From an uncultured Selenomonadales bacterium (GTDB lineage Bacteria > Bacillota > Negativicutes > Selenomonadales > Selenomonadaceae): a DNA stretch of 32,507 bases. Position 1 is the first letter of the stretch, and each line of letters opens with the position of its first letter. The position numbers and the translations under genes were made by a program. The stretch is taken from the NCBI GenBank assembly GCA_937877545.1, contig CALFJE010000074.1, positions 1 through 32,507 of the forward strand. Reading direction: 5' to 3'. The notes beneath the pieces were generated by a model, which was not told where the DNA came from, made no database searches, and was given only the letters and a program-made list of their open reading frames with translations. Positions 1 to 7,623 of the stretch are shown here, piece after piece.

Positions 1-169
1 ATTGTTGCTTGAGGAATTGCGAGCCTGATTGAACGCGCTTTGCAATGCGCTGTAGTTTGTCGCGCCGACGGCTTTAAAAGTTGCCTCCGCGCAGATTAAA
101 TCGGGGGAACAGCAGTCGTGCCGTACCCGCCGATATTGGAAGCCGTCAAGCCGCGCCGAGATGCCGCGC
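1..169 (-). other. Left-edge stretch with no secure gene; possible minus-strand gene remnant
   Basis: No start codon with a ribosome binding site is visible. On the minus strand one frame stays open from about position 200 to the window edge, and its last part (AEATFKAVGATNYSALQS) reads like real protein. A second minus-strand frame between about 150 and 96 also looks protein-like (TASNIGGYGTTAVPPI, then a stop at 98-96). Two plausible segments in different frames suggest a frameshifted or degenerate gene continuing left of the window, but this is weak. Nothing was recognised by family. Confidence 0.25.
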
Positions 170-197
170 AAAAAAATTCCCCGCCGCTTTGACGGGG
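170..197 (-). terminator. Rho-independent terminator of the double-glycine peptide gene
   Basis: Read on the minus strand, CCCCG and CGGGG arms separated by nine bases are followed by AA and a run of seven T. It lies just downstream of the stop of the minus-strand peptide gene ending at 219. The stem is short but GC-only and the T run is good. Confidence 0.65.
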
Positions 198-218
198 ATT
201 AAACATTTCGAGGAGAGT

Positions 219-554
219 TTACTTTAAGCCGAGCTTTTTATCGAAGTAGTCGAGGGCATAATCCTTATTTAGAGCGAGCCAAGCCGCGTCGCGCCACTGC
301 CCGTCGATTTTGAATTGGTCGAGCCCCTCGGTGTTCATCTGATAATCGATGCCCGCCTTGGCGCAGAAATTTGCCATAATCGCGTTGGCGTCGCCGCTTG
401 AGGTGTCAATGATTTGCCCGTGCGTGCCGTCGTTTTGTCCGTAGTAGCGTTCAACCCACATCATCGCGATTGACCTGTCGAAGATATTGCCGCCCGCCAC
501 TTCGTCGAGTTCGGCGTCGTTGAGCAGTTCGTCTTTAAATTTTTCCTCTGTCAT
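219..554 (-). CDS. Small secreted peptide precursor with double-glycine leader (bacteriocin/RiPP-like)
   Basis: The ATG at 554-552 is chosen because GGAGG lies eight to ten bases upstream on the minus strand; an upstream in-frame start at 596 would add 14 residues and has no such site. The product has 111 residues. Residues 1-22 form a charged leader ending in ELDEVAGG, the double-glycine motif cut by C39 peptidase-ABC exporters in class II bacteriocins and related RiPP precursors. The remaining 89 residues are acidic and aromatic-rich with one Cys (in NFCAKAG) and no hydrophobic signal anchor. No exporter, immunity or modification gene is adjacent, so export would depend on proteins encoded elsewhere. 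The gene has its own promoter and terminator. The leader call is firm; the activity of the core is unknown. Confidence 0.75.
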   Translation of the reverse strand: MTEEKFKDELLNDAELDEVAGGNIFDRSIAMMWVERYYGQNDGTHGQIIDTSSGDANAIMANFCAKAGIDYQMNTEGLDQFKIDGQWRDAAWLALNKDYALDYFDKKLGLK

Positions 555-584
555 TGTTATCAGCCTCCAAAGTTCCTTCTGCCC

Positions 585-613
585 ATTATACGCCAAGGTT
601 GCGATTTTGTTAC
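585..613 (-). promoter_or_regulatory. Sigma-A-type promoter of the double-glycine peptide gene
   Basis: On the minus strand GTAACA (613-608), a 17-base spacer and a perfect TATAAT (590-585) precede the ATG at 554. The -35 hexamer matches four of six consensus bases. It lies back-to-back with the mqnE promoter region, so the two start regions may influence each other. Confidence 0.6.
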
Positions 614-639
614 AAAAAATTTTCGCGCTGTGCTAAAAT
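609..639 (+). promoter_or_regulatory. Probable promoter of the mqnE-mqnE2-R-M operon
   Basis: An extended -10 (TGC then TAAAAT at 634-639) lies 32 bases before the TTG start at 672. No good -35 sits at 17 bases (611-616 reads TACAAA), so the extended -10 would carry most of the activity. No other obvious promoter was seen in the tight gene chain that follows. Confidence 0.5.
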
Positions 640-671
640 ATTTTTCGACTAACTGAACGGGAGGAAATGCT

Positions 672-1745
672 TTGTTTGTCAAAGGTGAGCTTGAGAAAAT
701 CGAAAATAAAATTCTGCGCGGCGAACGTTTGAGTCGCGAAGACGGGCTGGCTTTGTTTGCGTGCAATGAATTGAGTTGGCTGGGAGCCTTAGCCGACCAC
801 GTGAGGCGTCGAATCAGCGGCGACACGGTTTATTACAACGTCAACTGCCACGTGAATCTTACTAACATCTGCGCGGCGCGTTGTAAGTTCTGCGCGTTCG
901 GGCGCGGCGTCGAAGACCGGGGAGCTTACGCCATGACGCCGGACGACGCGATTAACCTGGTGACCGAGGCTAGCCGCGACCCGCACTTGACGGGCTTGCA
1001 TATAGTGAGCGGTTTGCACCCCACCTGGAGCTTTGAACACTATCTGGCGTTCGTTGACACCTTGCATAAAAAATTCCCCGCGTTGCATATCAAAGGCTTC
1101 ACGGGCGTCGAGATTCAACACTTCGCGAACATATCGGGGCTTGGCGTCGAGGAGGTCTTGCTTCGGCTGAAAGAGGTCGGGCTTGAGACGATAGCAGGCG
1201 GCGGCGCGGAGATTCTTTCCGACCGCGTGAGGAACCTCCTTTGCCCGAAGAAGGCAACCGCTGCTCAATGGCTTAACGTCGCGAGGACGGCTCATAAGCT
1301 CGGTATCAAGACGAACGCTTCAATGCTCTACGGACACATTGAGACGTTGGCTGAACGCGTCGACCACTTGCTGACGTTGCGCGAGCTTCAAGACGAGACG
1401 GGCGGCTTCCAAACGTTTATCTGCTTCCCGTTCCTGCCGAAGAACACCGCGCTTGAACATGAAATTAAGCAAACGTCAATGTGGGATGACTTGCGGACGA
1501 TAGCGATAGCGCGGCTCATGCTGGACAACTTCCCGAACGTCAAAGCGTATTGGGTGATGTTGACGGTGCCGGTCGCGCAGGTTGCGTTGAGCTTCGGAGC
1601 AAACGACATCGACGGGACAATCCACCGCGAGAACATTTTGCACGAGGCGGGAGCGACTTCGCCGAGGAGTCTTGCCGAGGACGAAATCATCAGAATCATA
1701 CGCGAGGCGGGGCGAATTCCCGTAGCGACGGGGGGCAAGTTATGA
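672..1745 (+). CDS. mqnE: Aminofutalosine synthase MqnE (radical SAM)
   Basis: This 357-residue cytoplasmic radical SAM enzyme should make aminofutalosine from 3-[(1-carboxyvinyl)oxy]benzoate and S-adenosylmethionine, in the futalosine route to menaquinone. The CX3CX2C cluster motif is C67, C71, C74 (NICAARCKFCAF). MqnE-like signatures follow in order: HIVSGLHP, AGGGAEILSDRVR, TNASMLYGHIET and LQDETGGF. The TNAxMxYGH form fits MqnE better than the sister enzyme MqnC. The TTG at 672 is preceded by GGGAGG at the right distance; the ATG at 667 is out of frame. The stop overlaps the ATG of a paralogue of identical length (ATGA), so the two are translationally coupled. mqnA and mqnD are not in view. 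Confidence 0.85.
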   Translation: MFVKGELEKIENKILRGERLSREDGLALFACNELSWLGALADHVRRRISGDTVYYNVNCHVNLTNICAARCKFCAFGRGVEDRGAYAMTPDDAINLVTEASRDPHLTGLHIVSGLHPTWSFEHYLAFVDTLHKKFPALHIKGFTGVEIQHFANISGLGVEEVLLRLKEVGLETIAGGGAEILSDRVRNLLCPKKATAAQWLNVARTAHKLGIKTNASMLYGHIETLAERVDHLLTLRELQDETGGFQTFICFPFLPKNTALEHEIKQTSMWDDLRTIAIARLMLDNFPNVKAYWVMLTVPVAQVALSFGANDIDGTIHRENILHEAGATSPRSLAEDEIIRIIREAGRIPVATGGKL

Positions 1746-2815
1746 ACACCTTGGAGCTTGCAAAGGATAAAATTTCTTTGGGGCAACGTCTCAATCGCGA
1801 CGAGGCTCTTGCGCTTTACGAGGACAACGATTTGCTTTACCTCGCCGAATCTGCGCGGAGGCTTAAGGAATTTCACAGCGGCAAGAAAGTTTTTTACGTC
1901 TTCAACCGCCACATTAACCTAACCAACGTCTGCAAGGCGAATTGTCCGTTATGCGCTTATCAGTGTCGAAGCGGCGACAATCGCGCTTTCACGCTTGAGC
2001 TTTCCGATGTGGAGAAAATCCTCCGTGACGCCGCGCAGGTTAGTGAAGTCCATATCGTCAGCTCGTTGCACCCCGATAAAGACTTCAGCTATTACGTCGA
2101 CACTGTTAAGCTTGTGCGGAAGACTTTGCCGTACGTCGGGATTAACGCGTTCACTCCCGTTGAAATCGTCAACTTCGCGCAGATTAGCGGCAAGAGCGTC
2201 GTCGAGGTCTTAAGCGTCTTGATTGGCGCGGGCGTGACCAGTTTGGCGGGCGGCGGAGCAGAAATTCTTTCCGACCGCGTGCGCGAAATCATCTGCCCGA
2301 AAAAATGTTCTGCCTCCGAATGGCTCAACGTCATGCGGACGGCTCACACCCTCGGCTTGCGGACGAACGCTTCGATGATGTACGGGCACGTCGAAACGAT
2401 TGAGGAGCGCATTGAACATTTGCTGACGTTGCGTGACTTGCAGGACGAAACGGGCGGCTTCGTGGCGATGATGTTATTCCCCTTCCACCCGGACAACACG
2501 GAGCTCGGCAAACGATTCAACTTGCGGCGCGTCGGCTCGTGGGAAGATTTGAAAATGCTTGCGCTGTCGAGGTTGGTGCTGGACAACTTCGCGCACTTCA
2601 AGGCGTTTTGGGTCATGCTGACGTTGCCAATCGCGCAACTGGCTTTGAGCTTCGGCGCGGACGATTTGGACGGCACAATCGGCGAAGAGAAGATAATCCA
2701 CGCGGCAGGCGCAAAAGCCTCGGCGGGCATAACGCGTCAACAGCTGGAGAAAATTATCGCAGAGGTCGGCTATCGTCCCGTCGAACGCGACAGCTTTTAT
2801 AACGAGGTGATTTGA
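1742..2815 (+). CDS. MqnE-like radical SAM paralogue
   Basis: A 357-residue paralogue of the preceding gene and of the same length. The start ATG overlaps the upstream stop as ATGA. The cluster motif is C64, C68, C71 (NVCKANCPLCAY), with an extra Cys at 75 and PLCAY in place of KFCAF. It keeps HIVSSLHP, AGGGAEILSDRVR, TNASMMYGHVET and LQDETGGF, so it belongs to the MqnE/MqnC/CofH-like group and is closest to MqnE. Differences in the cluster loop and around MLFPFHPDN suggest a shifted substrate or role. It could be a second MqnE, a stand-in for MqnC or a neofunctionalised copy; the sequence alone does not decide. Its TGA is followed directly by the ATG of the type III methyltransferase gene. 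Confidence 0.75.
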   Translation: MNTLELAKDKISLGQRLNRDEALALYEDNDLLYLAESARRLKEFHSGKKVFYVFNRHINLTNVCKANCPLCAYQCRSGDNRAFTLELSDVEKILRDAAQVSEVHIVSSLHPDKDFSYYVDTVKLVRKTLPYVGINAFTPVEIVNFAQISGKSVVEVLSVLIGAGVTSLAGGGAEILSDRVREIICPKKCSASEWLNVMRTAHTLGLRTNASMMYGHVETIEERIEHLLTLRDLQDETGGFVAMMLFPFHPDNTELGKRFNLRRVGSWEDLKMLALSRLVLDNFAHFKAFWVMLTLPIAQLALSFGADDLDGTIGEEKIIHAAGAKASAGITRQQLEKIIAEVGYRPVERDSFYNEVI

Positions 2816-4606
2816 ATGGCGGCATTGGACGATTTGATTAAGCTGATTCAAGATGACGACCTGCGCGGGCGGCTCAAGGCGGAATTCGATAAGCTCCGTC
2901 GGCGAAAGAAGTTCGGGCTGGTCTTTGAATCGCATGTTGAGGAAGCCTGCAAGCCGATTTATCCCGCGCTAACCGAACTCGACGACGTAAGCCGTGCGCC
3001 CGACTCCGACTTATGGCACGTGCTCATTGAGGCGGAAAATTTTCACGCCCTCCAACTGCTAAAGTATCTCTACGCCGGCAAAGTCGATTGCATTTACATT
3101 GACCCACCCTATAACACCGGCGCACGCGATTGGAAGTACAACAACGACTATGTCGACGCGACGGACACCTTCCGCCACAGCAAATGGCTTTCGATGATGG
3201 AACGGCGTCTCGTCCTCGCCAAGGAGCTTTTATCGGACAGCGGCGCGATTTTTATTTCTATCGACGATAACGAACAGGCAACCCTCAAACTCCTCTGCGA
3301 TGACGTGTTCGGCGCAAGTAATTTCGTCTCGTCGCTTCCGTGGCAGTCGCGGCAATCACTCCAGAACGATACCGACTTGAGCATCAATCATGAGTTCATT
3401 GTTGTTTACGCGAAGAAACGCCGCATGAAAGACCGCCGCTTGAAACCGTCGAACGCTGACCGCTGGCACTCGATAAAAGAATTCGCATTCAATCCGTTGC
3501 CGATTGATGAATCGAAATTCTCCAACCCCGACGACGACCCGCGAGGTGCATGGAAAGCTGACCCCTTCGACGCGCCGAACGTCCGCCCAAATTTGACTTA
3601 CCCGATAACGAATCCGAACACCAGCGAAATTTTTTTGCCGCCTAAAGGACGTTGCTGGCGGGTATCGCCCGAAAAGTTTGCAGCGTTGCTGGCAGACGAG
3701 CGAATCGTTTTCGGCAAGACGGGCAAGACAAAGCCTCAACTGAAAGTTTTCTTGAGCGAACAGAAATTCCTCGGCACCGTTCCGAATTCGTGGTTCGACG
3801 CTGAAAGCTACGGAACAGCTACGGAGGGCACTAAGCTTTTGCAAAAGATTTTCGGCGACGAAAAAACTTTCGCAACCCCGAAGCCGCCGCGTCTTATCGA
3901 AAAGATTTTACGAATGGCAACGAACAAACCCGACGCGCTGATTGTAGACTTCTTCGCGGGTAGCGGCACGACTTTGCACGCGGTCAATCTGCTCAATGCT
4001 TTGGACGGCGGCAAGCGGCGTTGCATACTGGTCACCAACAACGAAGTTTCCGACGCCGAGGAAAAGTCTCTGCGCAAACAAGGCTTGACGCCCGCTGACG
4101 ACGCTTGGCAAGCTTTGGGGATAGCGCGGCACGTGACGTGGGCAAGGACGCGTTGCAGTATCGAGGGGCACGACATCAACGGCACGCCGCTCAAAGGCAA
4201 CTACCTCGGCACGGATTTGGCAATGGCTGACGGCTTCAAATCGAACGCGATTTTCTTCAAGCTGACTTATCTGGAGAGGGATGACGTTGCGCTGGGCAGG
4301 TCGTTCAAAGAATTGTTGCCTGTGCTGTGGCTGAAGGCGGGCGGTATCGGCAAATGCCCGACGCTCGACACGGAGGAGCCGTTCAAAATCTTTGCCGCGA
4401 ATAAATTTGCCGTGCTGCTCGACGAAAGACGCTTCAAGGAATTTGCGGAGGCGTTGCGTGTCGAAGAGGAGGTCGAAACAATTTTTATCGCGACGGGCTC
4501 AAAGGCGACGCTGAACAAAATGCGCGAGCTCTTGAACGTCCCGCGAGCTGTTCGGCTGTACGGCGATTATCTGAAGCATTTCCGCGCCAAGGAGGTCACG
4601 CGATGA
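2816..4606 (+). CDS. mod: Type III restriction-modification DNA methyltransferase (Mod)
   Basis: A 596-residue adenine-N6 methyltransferase and specificity subunit. The beta-class motif order is clear: the catalytic motif IV DPPYN is at about 96-100 and the SAM-binding motif I FFAGSGTT at 379-386. Between them lies a variable region that would hold the target-recognition domain; the sequence IDDNEQATL after motif IV is also typical. The ATG follows the mqnE2 stop without a gap (TGAATG), with GAGGTGA five bases upstream inside mqnE2. The stop overlaps the res start (ATGA). It should work in a Mod2Res complex, methylating one strand of an asymmetric site. It appears intact. Confidence 0.93.
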   Translation: MAALDDLIKLIQDDDLRGRLKAEFDKLRRRKKFGLVFESHVEEACKPIYPALTELDDVSRAPDSDLWHVLIEAENFHALQLLKYLYAGKVDCIYIDPPYNTGARDWKYNNDYVDATDTFRHSKWLSMMERRLVLAKELLSDSGAIFISIDDNEQATLKLLCDDVFGASNFVSSLPWQSRQSLQNDTDLSINHEFIVVYAKKRRMKDRRLKPSNADRWHSIKEFAFNPLPIDESKFSNPDDDPRGAWKADPFDAPNVRPNLTYPITNPNTSEIFLPPKGRCWRVSPEKFAALLADERIVFGKTGKTKPQLKVFLSEQKFLGTVPNSWFDAESYGTATEGTKLLQKIFGDEKTFATPKPPRLIEKILRMATNKPDALIVDFFAGSGTTLHAVNLLNALDGGKRRCILVTNNEVSDAEEKSLRKQGLTPADDAWQALGIARHVTWARTRCSIEGHDINGTPLKGNYLGTDLAMADGFKSNAIFFKLTYLERDDVALGRSFKELLPVLWLKAGGIGKCPTLDTEEPFKIFAANKFAVLLDERRFKEFAEALRVEEEVETIFIATGSKATLNKMRELLNVPRAVRLYGDYLKHFRAKEVTR

Positions 4607-7080
4607 AAATCAATTTGCTACCCTTTCAAGACGCCGCACGAATCGATTTGCGCGACGCCCTCGACGACGCCCGCCACAACTACGACAGACGCCATAAGCC
4701 GCAGATAATATCGTTCACGGCGGCGACGGGTGCGGGCAAGACGATTATCCTCATCTCGTTGGTTGAGAGCGTTTACCTCGGAGACGACACTTATCCCGCG
4801 CAGGACGACGCAATTTTTATTTGGCTGAGCGATTCGCCCGAACTCAACGAACAATCGCGCAAGAAGTTCTTCGACCACGCGGACGACTTCCTACGCGATA
4901 AGCTCCTCACGATAACCGACGAGACCTTTGACGGCGAGACGCTGGAAGACGGGCGGATTTACTTCCTCAACACGCAAAAGCTTTCGCGGACGAGCAACCT
5001 GACGCGGCAGTCGGACATGCGGCAATTCACGATATGGGAGACGTTGCAGCGGACGGCTGAGGAAAAATCTGCGCGGCTGTATCTGATAATCGACGAGGCA
5101 CATCGCGGCGCGAAGAATCACAATGACGCGACGACCATCATGCAGAAATTCATCAAGGGCAGCGTCGACGACGGGCTGAAGCCGTTGCCTGTGGTTATCG
5201 GAGTGTCGGCGACGATTGAACGCTTTAACGAACTTGTCAAAGGCGCGGGCGCGACGATAAACAACTGCGCGGTGTCGAATGAGATTGTGCGCGAGGCGGG
5301 CTTGCTTAAGGACAGGATAATCGTCATCTACCCCGACGCCGGCGATAAGGAAATGTCTATGCTGACGGCGGCGGCTCAAGATTGGCTGAGCAAGCGCGAA
5401 CATTGGCTGGCGTATGATTCGGCGGTTAAGCCCGTCTTTATCGTGCAAGTGCAGAGTGGCACGGGCAACAGCATTTCGGATACCGACCTGGACGAATGCT
5501 TGAAGACAATCGAGACGGCGACGGGCGAACGCTTTAACGTCGGCGAAGTGGTTCATACGTTCGGGGACGCGGGCGACTTGACGATAAACGGTTTGCTGGT
5601 CACGTATCGCGAGCCGTCACGAATCACGGAGGACGACGCGATTAAGATTGTGCTGTTCAAGGAAAATCTTTCGACGGGCTGGGATTGTCCGCGAGCCGAA
5701 ACGATGATGTCCTTCCGCCGAGCGACCGACGCCACGTATATCGCGCAACTGATCGGGCGCATGATTCGCACGCCGTTGCAAAGACGAATCGACGCGGACG
5801 AGACGCTCAACGAAGTTAGCCTGTTCCTGCCGAAGTTCGACCCGCAGACCGTGAATCAAATCATTGACACGTTGCACAGCTTGGAGACGGGCGCAGTCAC
5901 CCTAAAGGCAGTTAGGAGTTATGAGTTAGGAATTGGGAATTATTTGGGGCGCGAGGACGTTTTGCAATTCATAAACACGCTGGGCTTGAAGACGTACCGA
6001 ATCAACCGAACGAGACCCGTTAAGCGATTGACTGCGCTGTTCGAGCTGGCGCGGCTGTTGAACTGGACGGGGCTTTATCTTGACGGGTTGGACGAGGTGA
6101 TTGATTCCGTCGTCAAGATGATTCGCGCCCACGTCGAGAGGCTCAAGGCGGCGGGCGACTACGAGGCGGCTATCGAGCGTATCGTTCAGTTCAAGCTCAA
6201 CGCGCAAGTCATAAACGTTTTCGGGGAACGGAGCGGCGGCTTTGCGACGGCGGATTTGTTTTCCGTCAACGAGAGCGATGCGGACAGGCGATTTGATTTT
6301 GCGACGGCTAAGCTGGGCGACGAGGCGATTGCGACGCGTTATCTGCTTGAATACGGCGCGGCGGACTTGAACGTTGCCAAGCTTGAGGCGATTCTTTTCG
6401 CCGAGGATAACGCCTGCGCGGAGGCTTTAGAGAAATTCGCGGAGGAAAAGTTTCGAGCGTTCGTCGAGGCTTATCGCCGCCGATTCGTCGAGGTCGAGCC
6501 GGCGTATCGACAGCTTTACGATGATATTACCTCTTCCGCCGACGAGATAAGCGAGCACAATTTTACTTTGCCCAATGTGATGACGGACTTGCCGCGAGCC
6601 GACGACGGGCTTGAATATGCCGACCACCTGTTTGTTGACGAAAAGAGCGGCACGGCACGAATCAAGCTTAACACGTGGGAGGCGGGCGTTTTATCGGAGG
6701 AGCAGGCGCGAAAAGATTTTGTCTGTTGGCTGCGGAACTTCGAGCGTAAGCCGTGGGCGTTGTGCTTGCCGTATCAAGATGAGCACGGCGAGTGGCACAG
6801 GTTTTATCCCGACATGATAATCATACGGCGCGGGGCGGACGGTTATGTTGCTGACGTATTGGAGCCGCACGATTCGACGCGTCGTGACAATTTGGGCAAG
6901 GCGCAAGCTTTGGCAACGTATGCGACGGACAATCCGATTGTCGGGCGGCTGGAGCTGATTCGCCAACATAAAAACTATTTCAAGCGATTGGATATGCGCG
7001 AAGTTCGTGAAAAAGTTTTGCGGGCGTCGACGAACGCTGAGCTTGATAATATCTTCGACGAGCACGGGAAAATTTCTTGA
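4603..7080 (+). CDS. res: Type III restriction enzyme helicase/endonuclease (Res)
   Basis: An 825-residue SF2 ATPase-nuclease that cuts DNA after ATP-driven communication between unmethylated sites, in complex with Mod. The Walker A is ATGAGKT (41-47) and the Walker B is DEAH (164-167). VSATIERF (motif III) and a motif VI region QLIGRMIRTPLQR follow. The C-terminal nuclease-like segment has PD (736-737) followed by DVLEPH (751-756), the EPH form replacing the usual ExK of PD-(D/E)xK nucleases. The start overlaps the mod stop by four bases. Residues about 436-447 (VRSYELGIGNYL) are encoded by degenerate tandem heptamers with codons unlike the rest of the gene. The reading frame is intact in this assembly. 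Confidence 0.92.
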   Translation: MKINLLPFQDAARIDLRDALDDARHNYDRRHKPQIISFTAATGAGKTIILISLVESVYLGDDTYPAQDDAIFIWLSDSPELNEQSRKKFFDHADDFLRDKLLTITDETFDGETLEDGRIYFLNTQKLSRTSNLTRQSDMRQFTIWETLQRTAEEKSARLYLIIDEAHRGAKNHNDATTIMQKFIKGSVDDGLKPLPVVIGVSATIERFNELVKGAGATINNCAVSNEIVREAGLLKDRIIVIYPDAGDKEMSMLTAAAQDWLSKREHWLAYDSAVKPVFIVQVQSGTGNSISDTDLDECLKTIETATGERFNVGEVVHTFGDAGDLTINGLLVTYREPSRITEDDAIKIVLFKENLSTGWDCPRAETMMSFRRATDATYIAQLIGRMIRTPLQRRIDADETLNEVSLFLPKFDPQTVNQIIDTLHSLETGAVTLKAVRSYELGIGNYLGREDVLQFINTLGLKTYRINRTRPVKRLTALFELARLLNWTGLYLDGLDEVIDSVVKMIRAHVERLKAAGDYEAAIERIVQFKLNAQVINVFGERSGGFATADLFSVNESDADRRFDFATAKLGDEAIATRYLLEYGAADLNVAKLEAILFAEDNACAEALEKFAEEKFRAFVEAYRRRFVEVEPAYRQLYDDITSSADEISEHNFTLPNVMTDLPRADDGLEYADHLFVDEKSGTARIKLNTWEAGVLSEEQARKDFVCWLRNFERKPWALCLPYQDEHGEWHRFYPDMIIIRRGADGYVADVLEPHDSTRRDNLGKAQALATYATDNPIVGRLELIRQHKNYFKRLDMREVREKVLRASTNAELDNIFDEHGKIS
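5910..5944 (+). repeat. Degenerate tandem heptanucleotide repeat inside res
   Basis: Five consecutive seven-base units read AGTTAGG, AGTTATG, AGTTAGG, AATTGGG and AATTATT. The stretch is AT-rich and uses AGG, AGT, TTA and ATT codons in a gene otherwise dominated by GC-rich codons. It is translated in frame here. Because seven is not a multiple of three, gain or loss of one unit would shift the res frame. Similar GTTAGGA/AATTGGG heptamer strings are known as short tandem repeats in other bacteria. Confidence 0.75.
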
Positions 7081-7090
7081 CGGGAGGAGC

Positions 7091-7623
7091 ATGGATTTTG
7101 AACTTGACTTTAAGAAACTTAATCGACGAGGCAAAGATTTTTTGTGAGTTGATGTCCGCGAAGAATCATGTCAACCTAATTGGCGTAACGGACGGTAAAG
7201 CGGTCGGAACTTACGTTGAACACGAGTTTAAAAATTATCTTGGAACACGTTACGTCTTTACAGTCGGCAACAGCGCACGCGGTATCGATTTGCCCGACGA
7301 AAATATTTTGACCGATATAAAAGTTACCTCCATTGCTCAGCCGCAATCAAATTGTCCTTGCAGATTTCACAACGACAAAACGACTGCGCGAGATGCTCAA
7401 AGACGGCGCGAACAAAGAGGATATTATTGGCTTCCTGCATGATAAAAATTTGCCGGGCGATGAAATTACTTACAACAGCCTCGCGGAAGAAATTTTGTCT
7501 CATACGCCTCCGCAAGGATACTTGACGGTCAGCAATGCCTTGCAGTGGCGGCTACAGTATTCGCGAGCAATTTCTTTGAACAATGCGGTCGAGGGGGTTA
7601 CGAATTATGATTGGCAAGCGTGA
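7091..7623 (+). pseudogene. Type II restriction endonuclease remnant (frameshifted and internally deleted)
   Basis: The best start is the ATG at 7091 after GGGAGGAG, giving MDFELDFKKL. An extra A near 7121 shifts the frame, after which IDEAKIFCELMSAKNHVN and the conserved GKAVGTYVEHEFKNYL, SARGIDLPDENILTDIKVTS and QPQSNCP read well. At about 7345-7365 the frame shifts again, and homologues as I remember them have several tens more residues here. The frame then continues ADFTTTKRLREMLKDGAN ... QGYLTVSNALQWRLQYSR to the stop at 7623. This matches a restriction endonuclease family usually encoded beside an N6-adenine methyltransferase, which is exactly the next gene. At least two frame lesions plus a probable deletion mean no active enzyme. 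The size of the deletion is an estimate. Confidence 0.8.

Noticed and set aside
1550..1741. Upstream extension of the second MqnE frame
   Set aside because: It overlaps the end of the first mqnE and lacks MqnE-like sequence; the coupled ATG at 1742 aligns with the first copy.
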